Notes under the pieces: model-generated
The model's database searches: none
Told to the model about the DNA's origin: nothing
What the model saw: only the letters and a program-made list of their open reading frames with translations
DNA from: TMED26 sp042088965
Lineage (GTDB): Bacteria; Pseudomonadota; Alphaproteobacteria; Thalassobaculales; Thalassobaculaceae
Length of the DNA stretch: 50,481 nucleotides
Assembly (NCBI GenBank): GCA_042088965.1
Contig: JBELLC010000005.1
Coordinates: 1 to 50,481, forward strand
Direction: 5' to 3'
Shown here: positions 43,968-50,481 of the stretch, piece after piece
Layout: each line of letters begins with the position of its first letter
Position numbering within the stretch: position 1 is the first letter of the stretch
Program-made: the position numbers and the translations under genes

Positions 43968-44009
43968 AACCCTATGTTGATGTGGTTTGCCTGACAGGGC
44001 GCATTTAGG

Positions 44010-44064
44010 ACTGCGATTTGCTGTAAATTGGCGTATGAACACGCCGCAAGCTGCATGTCGCAGT
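44010..44064 (+). promoter_or_regulatory. Long nested hairpin in the recO leader
   Basis: ACTGCGA (44010-44016) pairs with TCGCAGT (44058-44064). Nested inside are TTGC with GCAA, and GGCGT (44030-44034) with ACGCC (44041-44045) around ATGAAC. The structure ends five bases before the GGAGG of recO, so it could influence initiation. No U-run follows it. Confidence 0.4.
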
Positions 44065-44082
44065 TAACGGAGGTCTGCGCTA

Positions 44083-44871
44083 ATGGATTGGCAGGATGAT
44101 GGCATTATTTTGTCAGCGCGTCGCCATGGGGAAAGCGGTGTCATCGCGGTTTTACTGACAGAAACCCATGGCCGTCATGCGGGCATGGTGCGCGGCGGTA
44201 CTTCTGCGAGTAAGCGCGGGATTTTGCAAACGGGCAATCTGGTGCGGGCCGAATGGCGGGGCAGATTGGCGGAGCATTTGGGCAGCTTTACGCTCGATCC
44301 GATTGGCGCGACCGCTGCCCAGGTGATGGACTCGCCTTTAAAACTGGCTGGCTTATCGGCGGCCGCTGCGGTTGCAGAACAAAGCCTTCCTGAACGTGAG
44401 CCGCACCAACGAGTCTATGATGGCTTTGCCGCCCTGATTAACATGCTGGGGATGGATGAATTGGGAATAGCGTGGGTCGCTGCCTATGTGCGCTGGGAGC
44501 TTGGTTTGCTGGCTGACCTTGGTTTTGGTTTGGAACTTGAAAGCTGCGCGGCGACCGGCGCGGTTGATGGCCTGATCTATGTGAGCCCACGAAGTGGCCG
44601 GGCTGTATCGCGGGCGGCTGGTGCGCCGTATCACGATAAACTGTTATGGCTGCCAAAATTCCTGGGCGGCGCCGATTATCCAGGCGATGAAGCGGATGAT
44701 GGCGTTGACGAAGATATCAAACTAAAGCGTGATTTGGCGGCTGGGCTTGCCCTCACAGGGTATTTTCTGGAGACCCATGTTTTCGCCGTTCACAACCAAA
44801 CAGCGCCGCCTGCACGGGCAAGATTTGTTGAAAGATTTAACCGATCCGATACAATATACGGGGGAGTCTAA
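44083..44871 (+). CDS. recO: DNA repair protein RecO
   Basis: RecO works with RecR to load RecA onto single-stranded DNA covered by SSB. The 262 residues start with an OB fold: MDWQDDGIILSARRHGESGVIAVLLTETHGRHAGMVRGG, recognised by DDGIILSARRHGE and GRHAGMVRGG. A helical domain follows, with YVRWELGLLADLGFGLELESCAATG (quoted for ELGLLADLGFGL and ESCAATG) near 145-165, the standard alphaproteobacterial RecO signature. The full zinc-finger set seen in some RecO proteins is absent, with one cysteine kept. GGAGG precedes the ATG by nine bases. Its last codons overlap the ribosome site of parC, four bases before the next start. Confidence 0.93.
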   Translation: MDWQDDGIILSARRHGESGVIAVLLTETHGRHAGMVRGGTSASKRGILQTGNLVRAEWRGRLAEHLGSFTLDPIGATAAQVMDSPLKLAGLSAAAAVAEQSLPEREPHQRVYDGFAALINMLGMDELGIAWVAAYVRWELGLLADLGFGLELESCAATGAVDGLIYVSPRSGRAVSRAAGAPYHDKLLWLPKFLGGADYPGDEADDGVDEDIKLKRDLAAGLALTGYFLETHVFAVHNQTAPPARARFVERFNRSDTIYGGV

Positions 44872-44875
44872 AAAC

Positions 44876-47119
44876 ATGACCACAACACTTGTCCCGGATA
44901 GCGAGCCGGCCATTCAAAATCGTTCGCTCGCAGATGCGTTGAGCGAACGTTATCTTGCTTATGCACTGTCCACCATTACCTCGCGCTCGCTGCCAGATGT
45001 GCGTGATGGCTTGAAGCCTGTGCATCGCCGGTTATTGCATGCGATGCGGCAATTGCGTCTGGGGCCAAACGAAAGTTTCAAGAAATCGGCGCGTGTTGTG
45101 GGAGATGTGATGGGTAAATACCACCCCCATGGTGATGCCGCGATCTATGATGCCATGGTCCGTTTGGCGCAGGAATTCGCACAGCGCTATCCGCTTGTCG
45201 ATGGCCAAGGCAATTTTGGCAATATCGACGGCGATAATGCTGCCGCCATGCGCTACACTGAAGCGCGGATGACAGCGGTGGCCGAACGCTTGCTGGAAGG
45301 GATTGATCAGGATGCTGTCAATTTCCGGCCAACCTATGACGGCTCAGATGAAGAACCCGTGGTTTTGCCGGCGAATTTTCCCAATCTTTTGGCCAATGGT
45401 GCCCAGGGCATCGCTGTTGGCATGGCGACCTCGATCCCGCCGCATAATGTGGACGAGATTTGCGCTGCCTTATTGCATTTGATCAAGCATCCAGGGGCAG
45501 CAATTGAGACTTTGACCGAATTTATACAGGGCCCCGATTTCCCAACAGGCGGTGTGCTGGTTGAGCCGCAAGGTTCCATTTTAGAGGCCTATCGAAGCGG
45601 TCGTGGCGGTTTTCGGCTGCGGGCCCGCTGGGAGGTTGAAAAGGGCAAGGCGGGAACCTATCAAATCGTGGTCACTGAAATTCCTTATCAGGTGCAGAAA
45701 TCACGTGTGGTTGAGAAAATTGCTGAGCTGTTAAATGCCCGCAAGCTGCTGATGCTTGCCGATGTGCGTGATGAGTCAGCGGCGGATATCCGCCTGGTGC
45801 TGGAGCCAAAGAGCCGAAATATTGACCCTGAAGTGTTGATGGAAAGCTTGTTCCGGCAGACAGATTTGGAAAACCGGGTCTCGTTGAATATGAACGTGCT
45901 TGATAGCGATGGTGTGCCGCGGGTGATGCCGTTGCGCGATTGCTTGCAGGCGTTTTTAGATCATCGCCATGTGGTGCTTCAGCGCCGCTCGCAGCATCGT
46001 TTGGCCAAGATTGAGCACCGTCTTGAGGTTTTGGCAGGCTATTTGATCGCCTATCTCAATATTGACGAAGTTATTCGCATCATCCGTGAGGAAGATCATC
46101 CAAAAGCTGACATGATGCGCCGCTTTGAGCTGACAGATGTGCAGGCTGAAGCGGTGTTGAATATGCGTTTGCGGGCACTTCGAAAGTTAGAAGAAATTGA
46201 AATTCGCAAAGAGTTTGAAAAACTCACAGCAGAGCGCGACGACCTGAATGATTTATTGGGCGATGAGCCGCGCCGGTGGAAAGTTATTGGCCAGGAAATT
46301 CGCGCGTTGCGAAAGGATTTCTCGATTTCGACAGAGCTTGGCCGTCGGCGGACTGACATTGGTGGCCCACCCAGCGACATTGTTGTGCCTCTAGAAGCCA
46401 CAGTTGAACGCGAACCGATTACGATCGTCTGTTCTGAAAAAGGCTGGGTGCGGGCCATGCGTGGACATGTGGGTGCCGATGTGGACGTGAAATATAAAGA
46501 AGGCGATGGACCGCGCTTTAAATTCCATGCCGAAACCACGGATAAGATATTGTTGTTTGCCACTGATGGGCGGTTTTACACCATCGGCGCTGATAAATTG
46601 CCAGGGGGCCGGGGGAATGGTGAGCCATTGCGCCTGCTGATTGATCTTGGCGATAGCGCCGATATCGTCACCCTAGGTATTTATAAAGCCGATGAGAAAC
46701 TATTGGTTGCCAGTGACGATGGCCGGGGTTTCTTGGTTGCGGCCAAAGACGTAATTGCACAAACCAAAAACGGCAAGCAGGTTCTCAACCCAGCAGATGG
46801 TGCAAAAGCAGCGATTTGTCTGCCTGTTCACGCTGAGGACGATCACGTTGCTGTGGTTGGTAGCAACCGTAAATTACTGGTTTTTGCCTTGACTGAGTTG
46901 CCAGAGATGACACGCGGTAAAGGGGTTATCCTTCAGCGCTATAAAACCGGCGGTAAACTGGCAGATATCAAAGTTTTGCGGCTGGCGGATGGCTTGTCTT
47001 GGACATTGCAAGGCGGGCGGAACCGCACGGCGACAGAATTGGCCGATTGGTTGGCAAAACGCGCCAGCGCCGGACGTTTGCCGCCAAATGGTTTCCCCCG
47101 TCCGCCGCGCTTTACTTAA
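44876..47119 (+). CDS. parC: DNA topoisomerase IV subunit A
   Basis: ParC with ParE unlinks daughter chromosomes. The ATG at 44876 gives 747 residues; GGGGGAG lies nine bases upstream, inside recO. The breakage-reunion domain starts ALSERYLAYALSTITSRSLPDVRDGLKPVHRR, identified by SRSLPDVRDGLKPVHRR. The catalytic tyrosine is Tyr127 in AAAMRYTEARMT. The quinolone region reads GKYHPHGDAAIYDAMVRLAQ. The position equal to E. coli ParC Ser80 is Ala88 and the Glu84 position is Asp92. A C-terminal pinwheel domain begins near residue 500. There is no GyrA-box, which supports ParC over GyrA. Confidence 0.94.
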   Translation: MTTTLVPDSEPAIQNRSLADALSERYLAYALSTITSRSLPDVRDGLKPVHRRLLHAMRQLRLGPNESFKKSARVVGDVMGKYHPHGDAAIYDAMVRLAQEFAQRYPLVDGQGNFGNIDGDNAAAMRYTEARMTAVAERLLEGIDQDAVNFRPTYDGSDEEPVVLPANFPNLLANGAQGIAVGMATSIPPHNVDEICAALLHLIKHPGAAIETLTEFIQGPDFPTGGVLVEPQGSILEAYRSGRGGFRLRARWEVEKGKAGTYQIVVTEIPYQVQKSRVVEKIAELLNARKLLMLADVRDESAADIRLVLEPKSRNIDPEVLMESLFRQTDLENRVSLNMNVLDSDGVPRVMPLRDCLQAFLDHRHVVLQRRSQHRLAKIEHRLEVLAGYLIAYLNIDEVIRIIREEDHPKADMMRRFELTDVQAEAVLNMRLRALRKLEEIEIRKEFEKLTAERDDLNDLLGDEPRRWKVIGQEIRALRKDFSISTELGRRRTDIGGPPSDIVVPLEATVEREPITIVCSEKGWVRAMRGHVGADVDVKYKEGDGPRFKFHAETTDKILLFATDGRFYTIGADKLPGGRGNGEPLRLLIDLGDSADIVTLGIYKADEKLLVASDDGRGFLVAAKDVIAQTKNGKQVLNPADGAKAAICLPVHAEDDHVAVVGSNRKLLVFALTELPEMTRGKGVILQRYKTGGKLADIKVLRLADGLSWTLQGGRNRTATELADWLAKRASAGRLPPNGFPRPPRFT

Positions 47120-47169
47120 GGGCGCCAACGAACGGGATGATTTACGGACGTCGCCAAGGTTTCAGGCGG

Positions 47170-48297
47170 CTATTTCGGGCCAAAGAAATGCTGGTTATGG
47201 GCCCCAAGGTCAGGGGCCGGGCCGCGTGGCTTTACGACGGCATTATCAAAGCGGTAGGGAGCCATGCTCACCTTGAACCGACCCGCGCTATCTTCAACCT
47301 CGGCCATCACGCCGCGATGTTGTGTCTGGGGATCTGCTATCGCCTCGCCGATTGGCCGATAGCGCGAGCAGGGAACGCCAGCGGTAACCAGAATATCCTC
47401 ACAATCCTTAGCGGAACGCTGCAAGGTCCAGCTATCCATGGCGGCGTATAACTCACCCCAATGATCGCGGCGGGCGAGGGCGGTTACAAATCGAGGGTCG
47501 CTGATCCACTCCTCATGGCCCATGGCCCGGGCCATTTCCTCAAAGTTTTTCTGTGTTATCGGGGTGATGATGACAAACCCATCTTTGGCCTGTGAGGGGC
47601 CGTAAAAATTCCGTTTTTGCTGTTGTGGGAATTGCGCAAACTGGCATTCAATAAGCAACAGATTGATCATGCAATCCATCAAGGCCACATCAATGAAACA
47701 GCCCTTACCATGTTTTAATTGCCCAATGATGCCGGTCTGAATAGCCCCAAAAGCGTGGCTTGCGGCCAAAACGTCAGCAATGAAAATACCGTTGTTTGGG
47801 GGCTTGCTGGCCTCTGTTTGACAGTCCATCATCGCAAGATCATAGCCGCTGCCGGCATGGACCATTGGCGCGTAGGCAGGTTCATGGGCGCGCGGACCTG
47901 TTTGTCCAAAGCCAGAGATGGCACAGTAGATCAGTTTGGGGTTGCGCGCTGCGAGCGTGGCGTAATCAAGCTTGAGGCGGCGCATGACACCCGGGCGATA
48001 GTTTTCGACCAGAATATCGGCACTATCAATTAAGCTGAGAATGCGGGCATGATCGTCTGGGTTTTTAAGATCCAGAACCACGCTTTTTTTTCCGGCGTTC
48101 AATTGGCCGAAATAGCTGCTTTGTCCGTCCCGCATGGGCGGGGTTGTGCGCATGTGATCGCCGCCCGCCGTTTCCACCTTAATCACCTCTGCGCCACAAT
48201 CTGATAGGTGGCGGGTGCATAAGGGGCCAGCAATAATGGTGGTAAAATCAATTACCCGCAGGCCCGCAAGCGGCCCATCAGCTGCAATAGTCGTCAT
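47170..48297 (-). CDS. Family III CoA-transferase (CaiB/BaiF type)
   Basis: Family III CoA-transferases move CoA between carboxylic acids through a glutamyl-free aspartyl-CoA intermediate. The ATG at 48297, with AAAGGGATA upstream, gives 375 residues starting MTTIAADGPLAGLRVIDF. The motifs are VIDFTTIIAGPLCTRHLSDCGAEVIKVE, known by AGPLCTRHLSDCGAEVIKVE, then VLDLKNPDD, LVENYRPGVMRRL, AISGFGQTGP and FIDVALMDCMINLL. The catalytic Asp is the one near residue 165 region expected before that helix. The donor and acceptor acids cannot be told from sequence. It lies 13 bases after an FAH-family gene on the same strand, so the pair likely serve one catabolic pathway. Confidence 0.9.
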   Translation of the reverse strand: MTTIAADGPLAGLRVIDFTTIIAGPLCTRHLSDCGAEVIKVETAGGDHMRTTPPMRDGQSSYFGQLNAGKKSVVLDLKNPDDHARILSLIDSADILVENYRPGVMRRLKLDYATLAARNPKLIYCAISGFGQTGPRAHEPAYAPMVHAGSGYDLAMMDCQTEASKPPNNGIFIADVLAASHAFGAIQTGIIGQLKHGKGCFIDVALMDCMINLLLIECQFAQFPQQQKRNFYGPSQAKDGFVIITPITQKNFEEMARAMGHEEWISDPRFVTALARRDHWGELYAAMDSWTLQRSAKDCEDILVTAGVPCSRYRPIGEAIADPQTQHRGVMAEVEDSAGRFKVSMAPYRFDNAVVKPRGPAPDLGAHNQHFFGPK

Positions 48298-48310
48298 CGT
48301 CAATATCCCT

Positions 48311-49249
48311 TTAATTTTGTGATTCGGCGTATTTGCCGGCCAATTGCGGGGTGAATGCCCCAGGCAGGCCCTTTTCAGCATGCTGTCGCCGGGTATCGCG
48401 GCCCCAGCTGCGCTGCAAGGGGTCACTGACGTTAATTGCCAGACGACCAAGACCCTCAATCTCCAGTTCGATTCTGTCGCCATCTTGAAAACTGTTCAGC
48501 CCGCGATGATTGGTGCCAGTGGCCAGAATATCGCCAGCTTCCATCGTATGAATAGAGCTGACCCAGGCAATTGATGTTGCGATGTTATGGGCCATGTCAT
48601 CGGTATTGAAATCTTGTTTTATCGCGCCGTTGTTCCACAGCTTGATCTTGAGGTTTTGCGGATTTGGCACTTCGTCAGCGGTCACCAGATAGGGGCCAAT
48701 GGGCGCAAAGCTGTCACGTGATTTAGCTTGAAAGAAAATATTCCTTTCTGGCGGTAGGCCCCGCGCTGAGCCATCAATAAAGTTCATATAACCAAACACA
48801 TGGGACATGGCGTCAGCCACAGCAACATTGCGCGCGGTTTTGCCAATAACCAAGGCTAATTCAGCCTCGCCTTCGAAAATCTTGGCGGGCGCATCAGGTA
48901 AGACCATTGTGTCTTCAGGGCCAATAATGGCGCTGGGACTTTTATGAAAACCGTTAATTGGTGCGGGCACCTCAAGCGTGCCGTCTTCCATGTAATTGAC
49001 AGCCATACAATCAATCTGCCGGGGCCGGGGGATGGGCGGTAACAGTTTAACGCTGTCTAAGGCGACGGCAGGACTTGTTCGCAAGCTCGCGGCAAGATGA
49101 TCCTTTATGTCCTCAAAGACGGGAATAACGGCCAAAATAAGATCGCGGCGATCGCGATGCGGCAGGTGGGAGACGGCAGCGGTTAAATCGACAACGCCGC
49201 GGTCTGTTAAGGCCCCGAGCCGATCATCATTAAAATAAATAAATTTCAT
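48311..49249 (-). CDS. Fumarylacetoacetate hydrolase (FAH) family protein
   Basis: FAH-fold enzymes cleave C-C bonds or hydrate and isomerise 2-oxo acids, using a divalent metal held by acidic residues. The 312-residue protein has an N-terminal domain of about 90 residues and the catalytic FAH domain after DCMAVNY near 93. The metal motif E-x-E is in IFEGEAELALVIGK, with the Asp expected in MNFIDGSARG and the downstream SRDSFAPIGPYL typical of the family. The ATG at 49249 follows GGGAG. It is the first gene of a two-gene minus-strand unit with the CoA-transferase. Possible roles include acylpyruvase, 2-hydroxyhepta-diene-dioate isomerase and ureidoglycolate lyase, with no choice possible here. 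Confidence 0.88.
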   Translation of the reverse strand: MKFIYFNDDRLGALTDRGVVDLTAAVSHLPHRDRRDLILAVIPVFEDIKDHLAASLRTSPAVALDSVKLLPPIPRPRQIDCMAVNYMEDGTLEVPAPINGFHKSPSAIIGPEDTMVLPDAPAKIFEGEAELALVIGKTARNVAVADAMSHVFGYMNFIDGSARGLPPERNIFFQAKSRDSFAPIGPYLVTADEVPNPQNLKIKLWNNGAIKQDFNTDDMAHNIATSIAWVSSIHTMEAGDILATGTNHRGLNSFQDGDRIELEIEGLGRLAINVSDPLQRSWGRDTRRQHAEKGLPGAFTPQLAGKYAESQN

Positions 49250-49277
49250 TCTATAAATGCTCCCTCATTCGTGTGAC

Positions 49278-49307
49278 TTGACCGGCCTTACCATGGCTGA
49301 TTTGTAT
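49278..49307 (+). promoter_or_regulatory. Promoter candidate for the SDR-fold gene
   Basis: CTTGACC, a strong alphaproteobacterial -35, lies at 49277-49283. Eighteen bases later is a weak -10 candidate TTGTAT at 49302-49307. The start of the gene is about 55 bases further on, with AGGAG in front. Confidence 0.35.
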
Positions 49308-49362
49308 TTATGCGTTAACCTAATTTTTCATATCCAATGCCGTAAATCCTAGGAGATTTTCT

Positions 49363-50145
49363 ATGCAGCTTAATTTGACTGAAAAAACCGTCCTTATCAG
49401 CGGCGGCTCAAAGGGCATTGGCCTGGCGGTCGCGACGGCCTTTGCAGAGGAGGGGGCACATATCCATCTGGTCTCACGTAACCAAGACGATTTGGCCAAA
49501 GCGGCCGAAAGTCTGCGCCAGCGCCATCAAGTGGATGTGACGTTTTCGGCCCTCGATCTGTCCGACAGTGGTAACATTAAGCGCCTTCAAGAGGCCTGCC
49601 CCACGCCCGATATTTTGGTTAATAATGCAGGCGCAATTCCAGGAGGTGATTTGCAAGCTGTAGATGAAGAAACGTGGCGTGCGGCCTGGGATCTCAAGGT
49701 TTTTGGCTATATCAACATGACTCGCGCCTACATGGCCATGATGCTTCAGCGTGGCCAAGGGGTTATTGTCAACGTGATCGGCTTGGCTGGGGTGCGGATG
49801 GATGCGGGTTATGTCTGTGGGTCCACCGGCAATGCCTCCCTAGATGCCTTTACACGGGCGGTTGGCAGCAGTTCTATCGACCAAGGGGTGCGTGTTCTCG
49901 GGGTGCATCCGGGTGCAGTACAAACCGATCGCATTATTAACCTGATGAAAACACGCGCTGTTGACGACGGGAAAAATCCTGACGAATGGGCCAGTTATTT
50001 AACCAAGTTACCCCTCAGCCGGGCCATCAAACCACAGGAAGTTGCTGATTTAGTGTTGTTTTTAGCGTCTGAGCGGGCGTCTTACCTATCCGGGATCATG
50101 ATCCCCATGGACGGAGGTATGAGTAATCGCGCCAGTTCATTTTAA
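49363..50145 (+). CDS. Short-chain dehydrogenase/reductase fold protein with atypical catalytic residues
   Basis: The 260-residue protein has a classical SDR frame: the dinucleotide motif SGGSKGIG (residues 13-20), the structural DILVNNAG (83-90), and a C-terminal SGIMIPMDGG that ends most such enzymes. However, the catalytic Y-x-x-x-K is Y150-V-C-G-S154, so the lysine is replaced by serine. The place of the catalytic serine reads VIGLAG, with glycine near 140. The Y-x-C-G-S-x-G-N arrangement with a downstream LDAFTRAVG fits a recognised side branch of SDRs in which these residues vary. Activity cannot be assumed. It is divergent from the FAH/CoA-transferase unit and may belong to the same pathway. 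Confidence 0.88.
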   Translation: MQLNLTEKTVLISGGSKGIGLAVATAFAEEGAHIHLVSRNQDDLAKAAESLRQRHQVDVTFSALDLSDSGNIKRLQEACPTPDILVNNAGAIPGGDLQAVDEETWRAAWDLKVFGYINMTRAYMAMMLQRGQGVIVNVIGLAGVRMDAGYVCGSTGNASLDAFTRAVGSSSIDQGVRVLGVHPGAVQTDRIINLMKTRAVDDGKNPDEWASYLTKLPLSRAIKPQEVADLVLFLASERASYLSGIMIPMDGGMSNRASSF

Positions 50146-50186
50146 AAATTACATGCGGCAAAGGTCCTTGTATGGCGATTGGGCGG

Positions 50187-50215
50187 TTGACGCTCTGGAA
50201 GGCTTGCATTAACAA
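50187..50215 (+). promoter_or_regulatory. Likely promoter of tRNA-His
   Basis: TTGACG at 50187-50192 and TAACAA at 50210-50215 are separated by 17 bases. The start would fall about ten bases before the tRNA 5' end. The -35 matches consensus in five of six positions. Confidence 0.5.
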
Positions 50216-50229
50216 AGGCCACTCTTTGT

Positions 50230-50307
50230 GGCGGGTGTAGCTCAGTTGGTTAGAGCGCTTGGTTGTGGCCCATGAGGTCGCCGGTTCAAGTCCGGTCACT
50301 CGCCCCA
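50230..50307 (+). tRNA. tRNA-His (anticodon GTG) with encoded G-1 and CCA
   Basis: The acceptor stem pairs GCGGGTG (50231-50237) with CACTCGC (50297-50303) with one G-U. The discriminator base is C (50304), with an encoded CCA at 50305-50307. G at 50230 would be the extra G-1 that pairs with C73, the main histidine identity element. The D-stem GCTC/GAGC, the anticodon loop TTGTGGC with anticodon GTG at 50265-50267, and the T-arm GCCGG-TTCAAGT-CCGGT are complete. The anticodon stem has a U28-U42 mismatch (50259 against 50273). Confidence 0.95.
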
Positions 50308-50321
50308 CTTTTTTTCCGGCG

Positions 50322-50418
50322 GATTGCACGGTAAATTTTACCGCCGTTCGCAATCTTGGTGGTCCAACTTTGGACAACCAAAGCCGGGGAAAAGAGTGTT
50401 TGCCGCACGTAATCCCCG
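50322..50418 (+). other. Series of inverted repeats downstream of tRNA-His, possible structured RNA
   Basis: Three consecutive dyads follow the tRNA. GATTGC/GCAATC (50322-50355) encloses CGGTAAA-T-TTTACCG. TTGGTGGTCC/GGACAACCAA (50356-50381) has one mismatch. CGGGGA/TCCCCG spans 50385-50418. No protein frame, known RNA motif or terminator was recognised in 50308-50481. It could be the trailer of the tRNA transcript, an unannotated small RNA or a binding region for the next gene. Confidence 0.3.
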
Positions 50419-50481
50419 ATGCATTGCCGATCTGCCTTAAAACACGCCGTTAAAATGCGGTTGGGCGCTTTCCATTTGTGT

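Noticed and set aside
48298..48483. 62-codon N-terminal extension of the CoA-transferase
   Set aside because: It overlaps the end of the FAH gene in another frame, is not family-like, and the ATG at 48297 has its own ribosome site.
1..50481. CRISPR array, prophage, toxin-antitoxin or defence island
   Set aside because: No regular spaced repeats, integrase, phage genes or known defence families were seen; the content is housekeeping.

Overview
The window is a typical alphaproteobacterial chromosome backbone of moderate GC. Gene order and content point to a free-living, flagellated, Gram-negative heterotroph: the run rpsB-tsf-pyrH-frr-uppS-cdsA-dxr-rseP-bamA-skp-lpxD-fabZ-lpxA-lpxI-lpxB, short ProS beside LolC/LolD and DnaE, and a Mg-type HemB. 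The tRNA-His has the ordinary G-1:C73 pair. That argues against the Rhizobiales/Rhodobacterales/Caulobacterales group and fits a Rhodospirillales or SAR116-like lineage, which is inference only. Two runs of exactly 100 N, each flanked by an identical 55-base sequence, show that this is a scaffolded short-read draft, possibly a metagenome or single-cell assembly.

Layout. 1-1226: flagellar stator genes motB (cut by the window edge) and motA, minus strand. 1395-3852: a flavin reductase-like protein and two alpha/beta hydrolases; the first hydrolase lacks the usual nucleophile serine. 3830-4894: hemB on the minus strand, overlapping tail to tail. 5102-8236: a valine-degradation operon (isobutyryl-CoA dehydrogenase, 3-hydroxyisobutyryl-CoA hydrolase, 3-hydroxyisobutyrate dehydrogenase), followed by a MarR regulator. 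8933-15805: proS, lolC, lolD, dnaE. 15821-17362: an M81 (MlrC-type) peptidase. 17565-23916: a branched-chain amino-acid type ABC importer (two ATPases, two permeases) with two tandem, about 87% identical binding proteins. 24134-38887: translation factors, UMP kinase, isoprenoid and phospholipid synthesis, outer-membrane assembly and lipid A synthesis, mostly tightly spaced or overlapping. 38943-41739: gltA and gltX on the minus strand. 41850-47119: comEC, recO, parC. 47170-49249: a family III CoA-transferase and an FAH-family protein (minus strand), then a divergent SDR-fold protein. 50230-50307: tRNA-His, followed by a stretch rich in inverted repeats.

How the genes work together. The central block couples protein synthesis (S2, EF-Ts, RRF, ProRS, GluRS) to envelope building: Dxr and UppS supply the lipid carrier, CdsA supplies CDP-diacylglycerol, LpxA/D/I/B and FabZ build lipid A, and BamA/Skp insert outer-membrane proteins. 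LolCD exports lipoproteins. The liv importer, the M81 peptidase and the valine genes suggest a life on amino acids and peptides.

No intergenic stretch exceeds 300 bases. I saw no insertion sequence, prophage, CRISPR array, rRNA or integrase. I did not find a convincing new multi-gene system. The best leads are two proteins with altered catalytic residues, structured leaders before pyrH and recO, an unnamed short reading frame before livG, and the structured stretch after tRNA-His.
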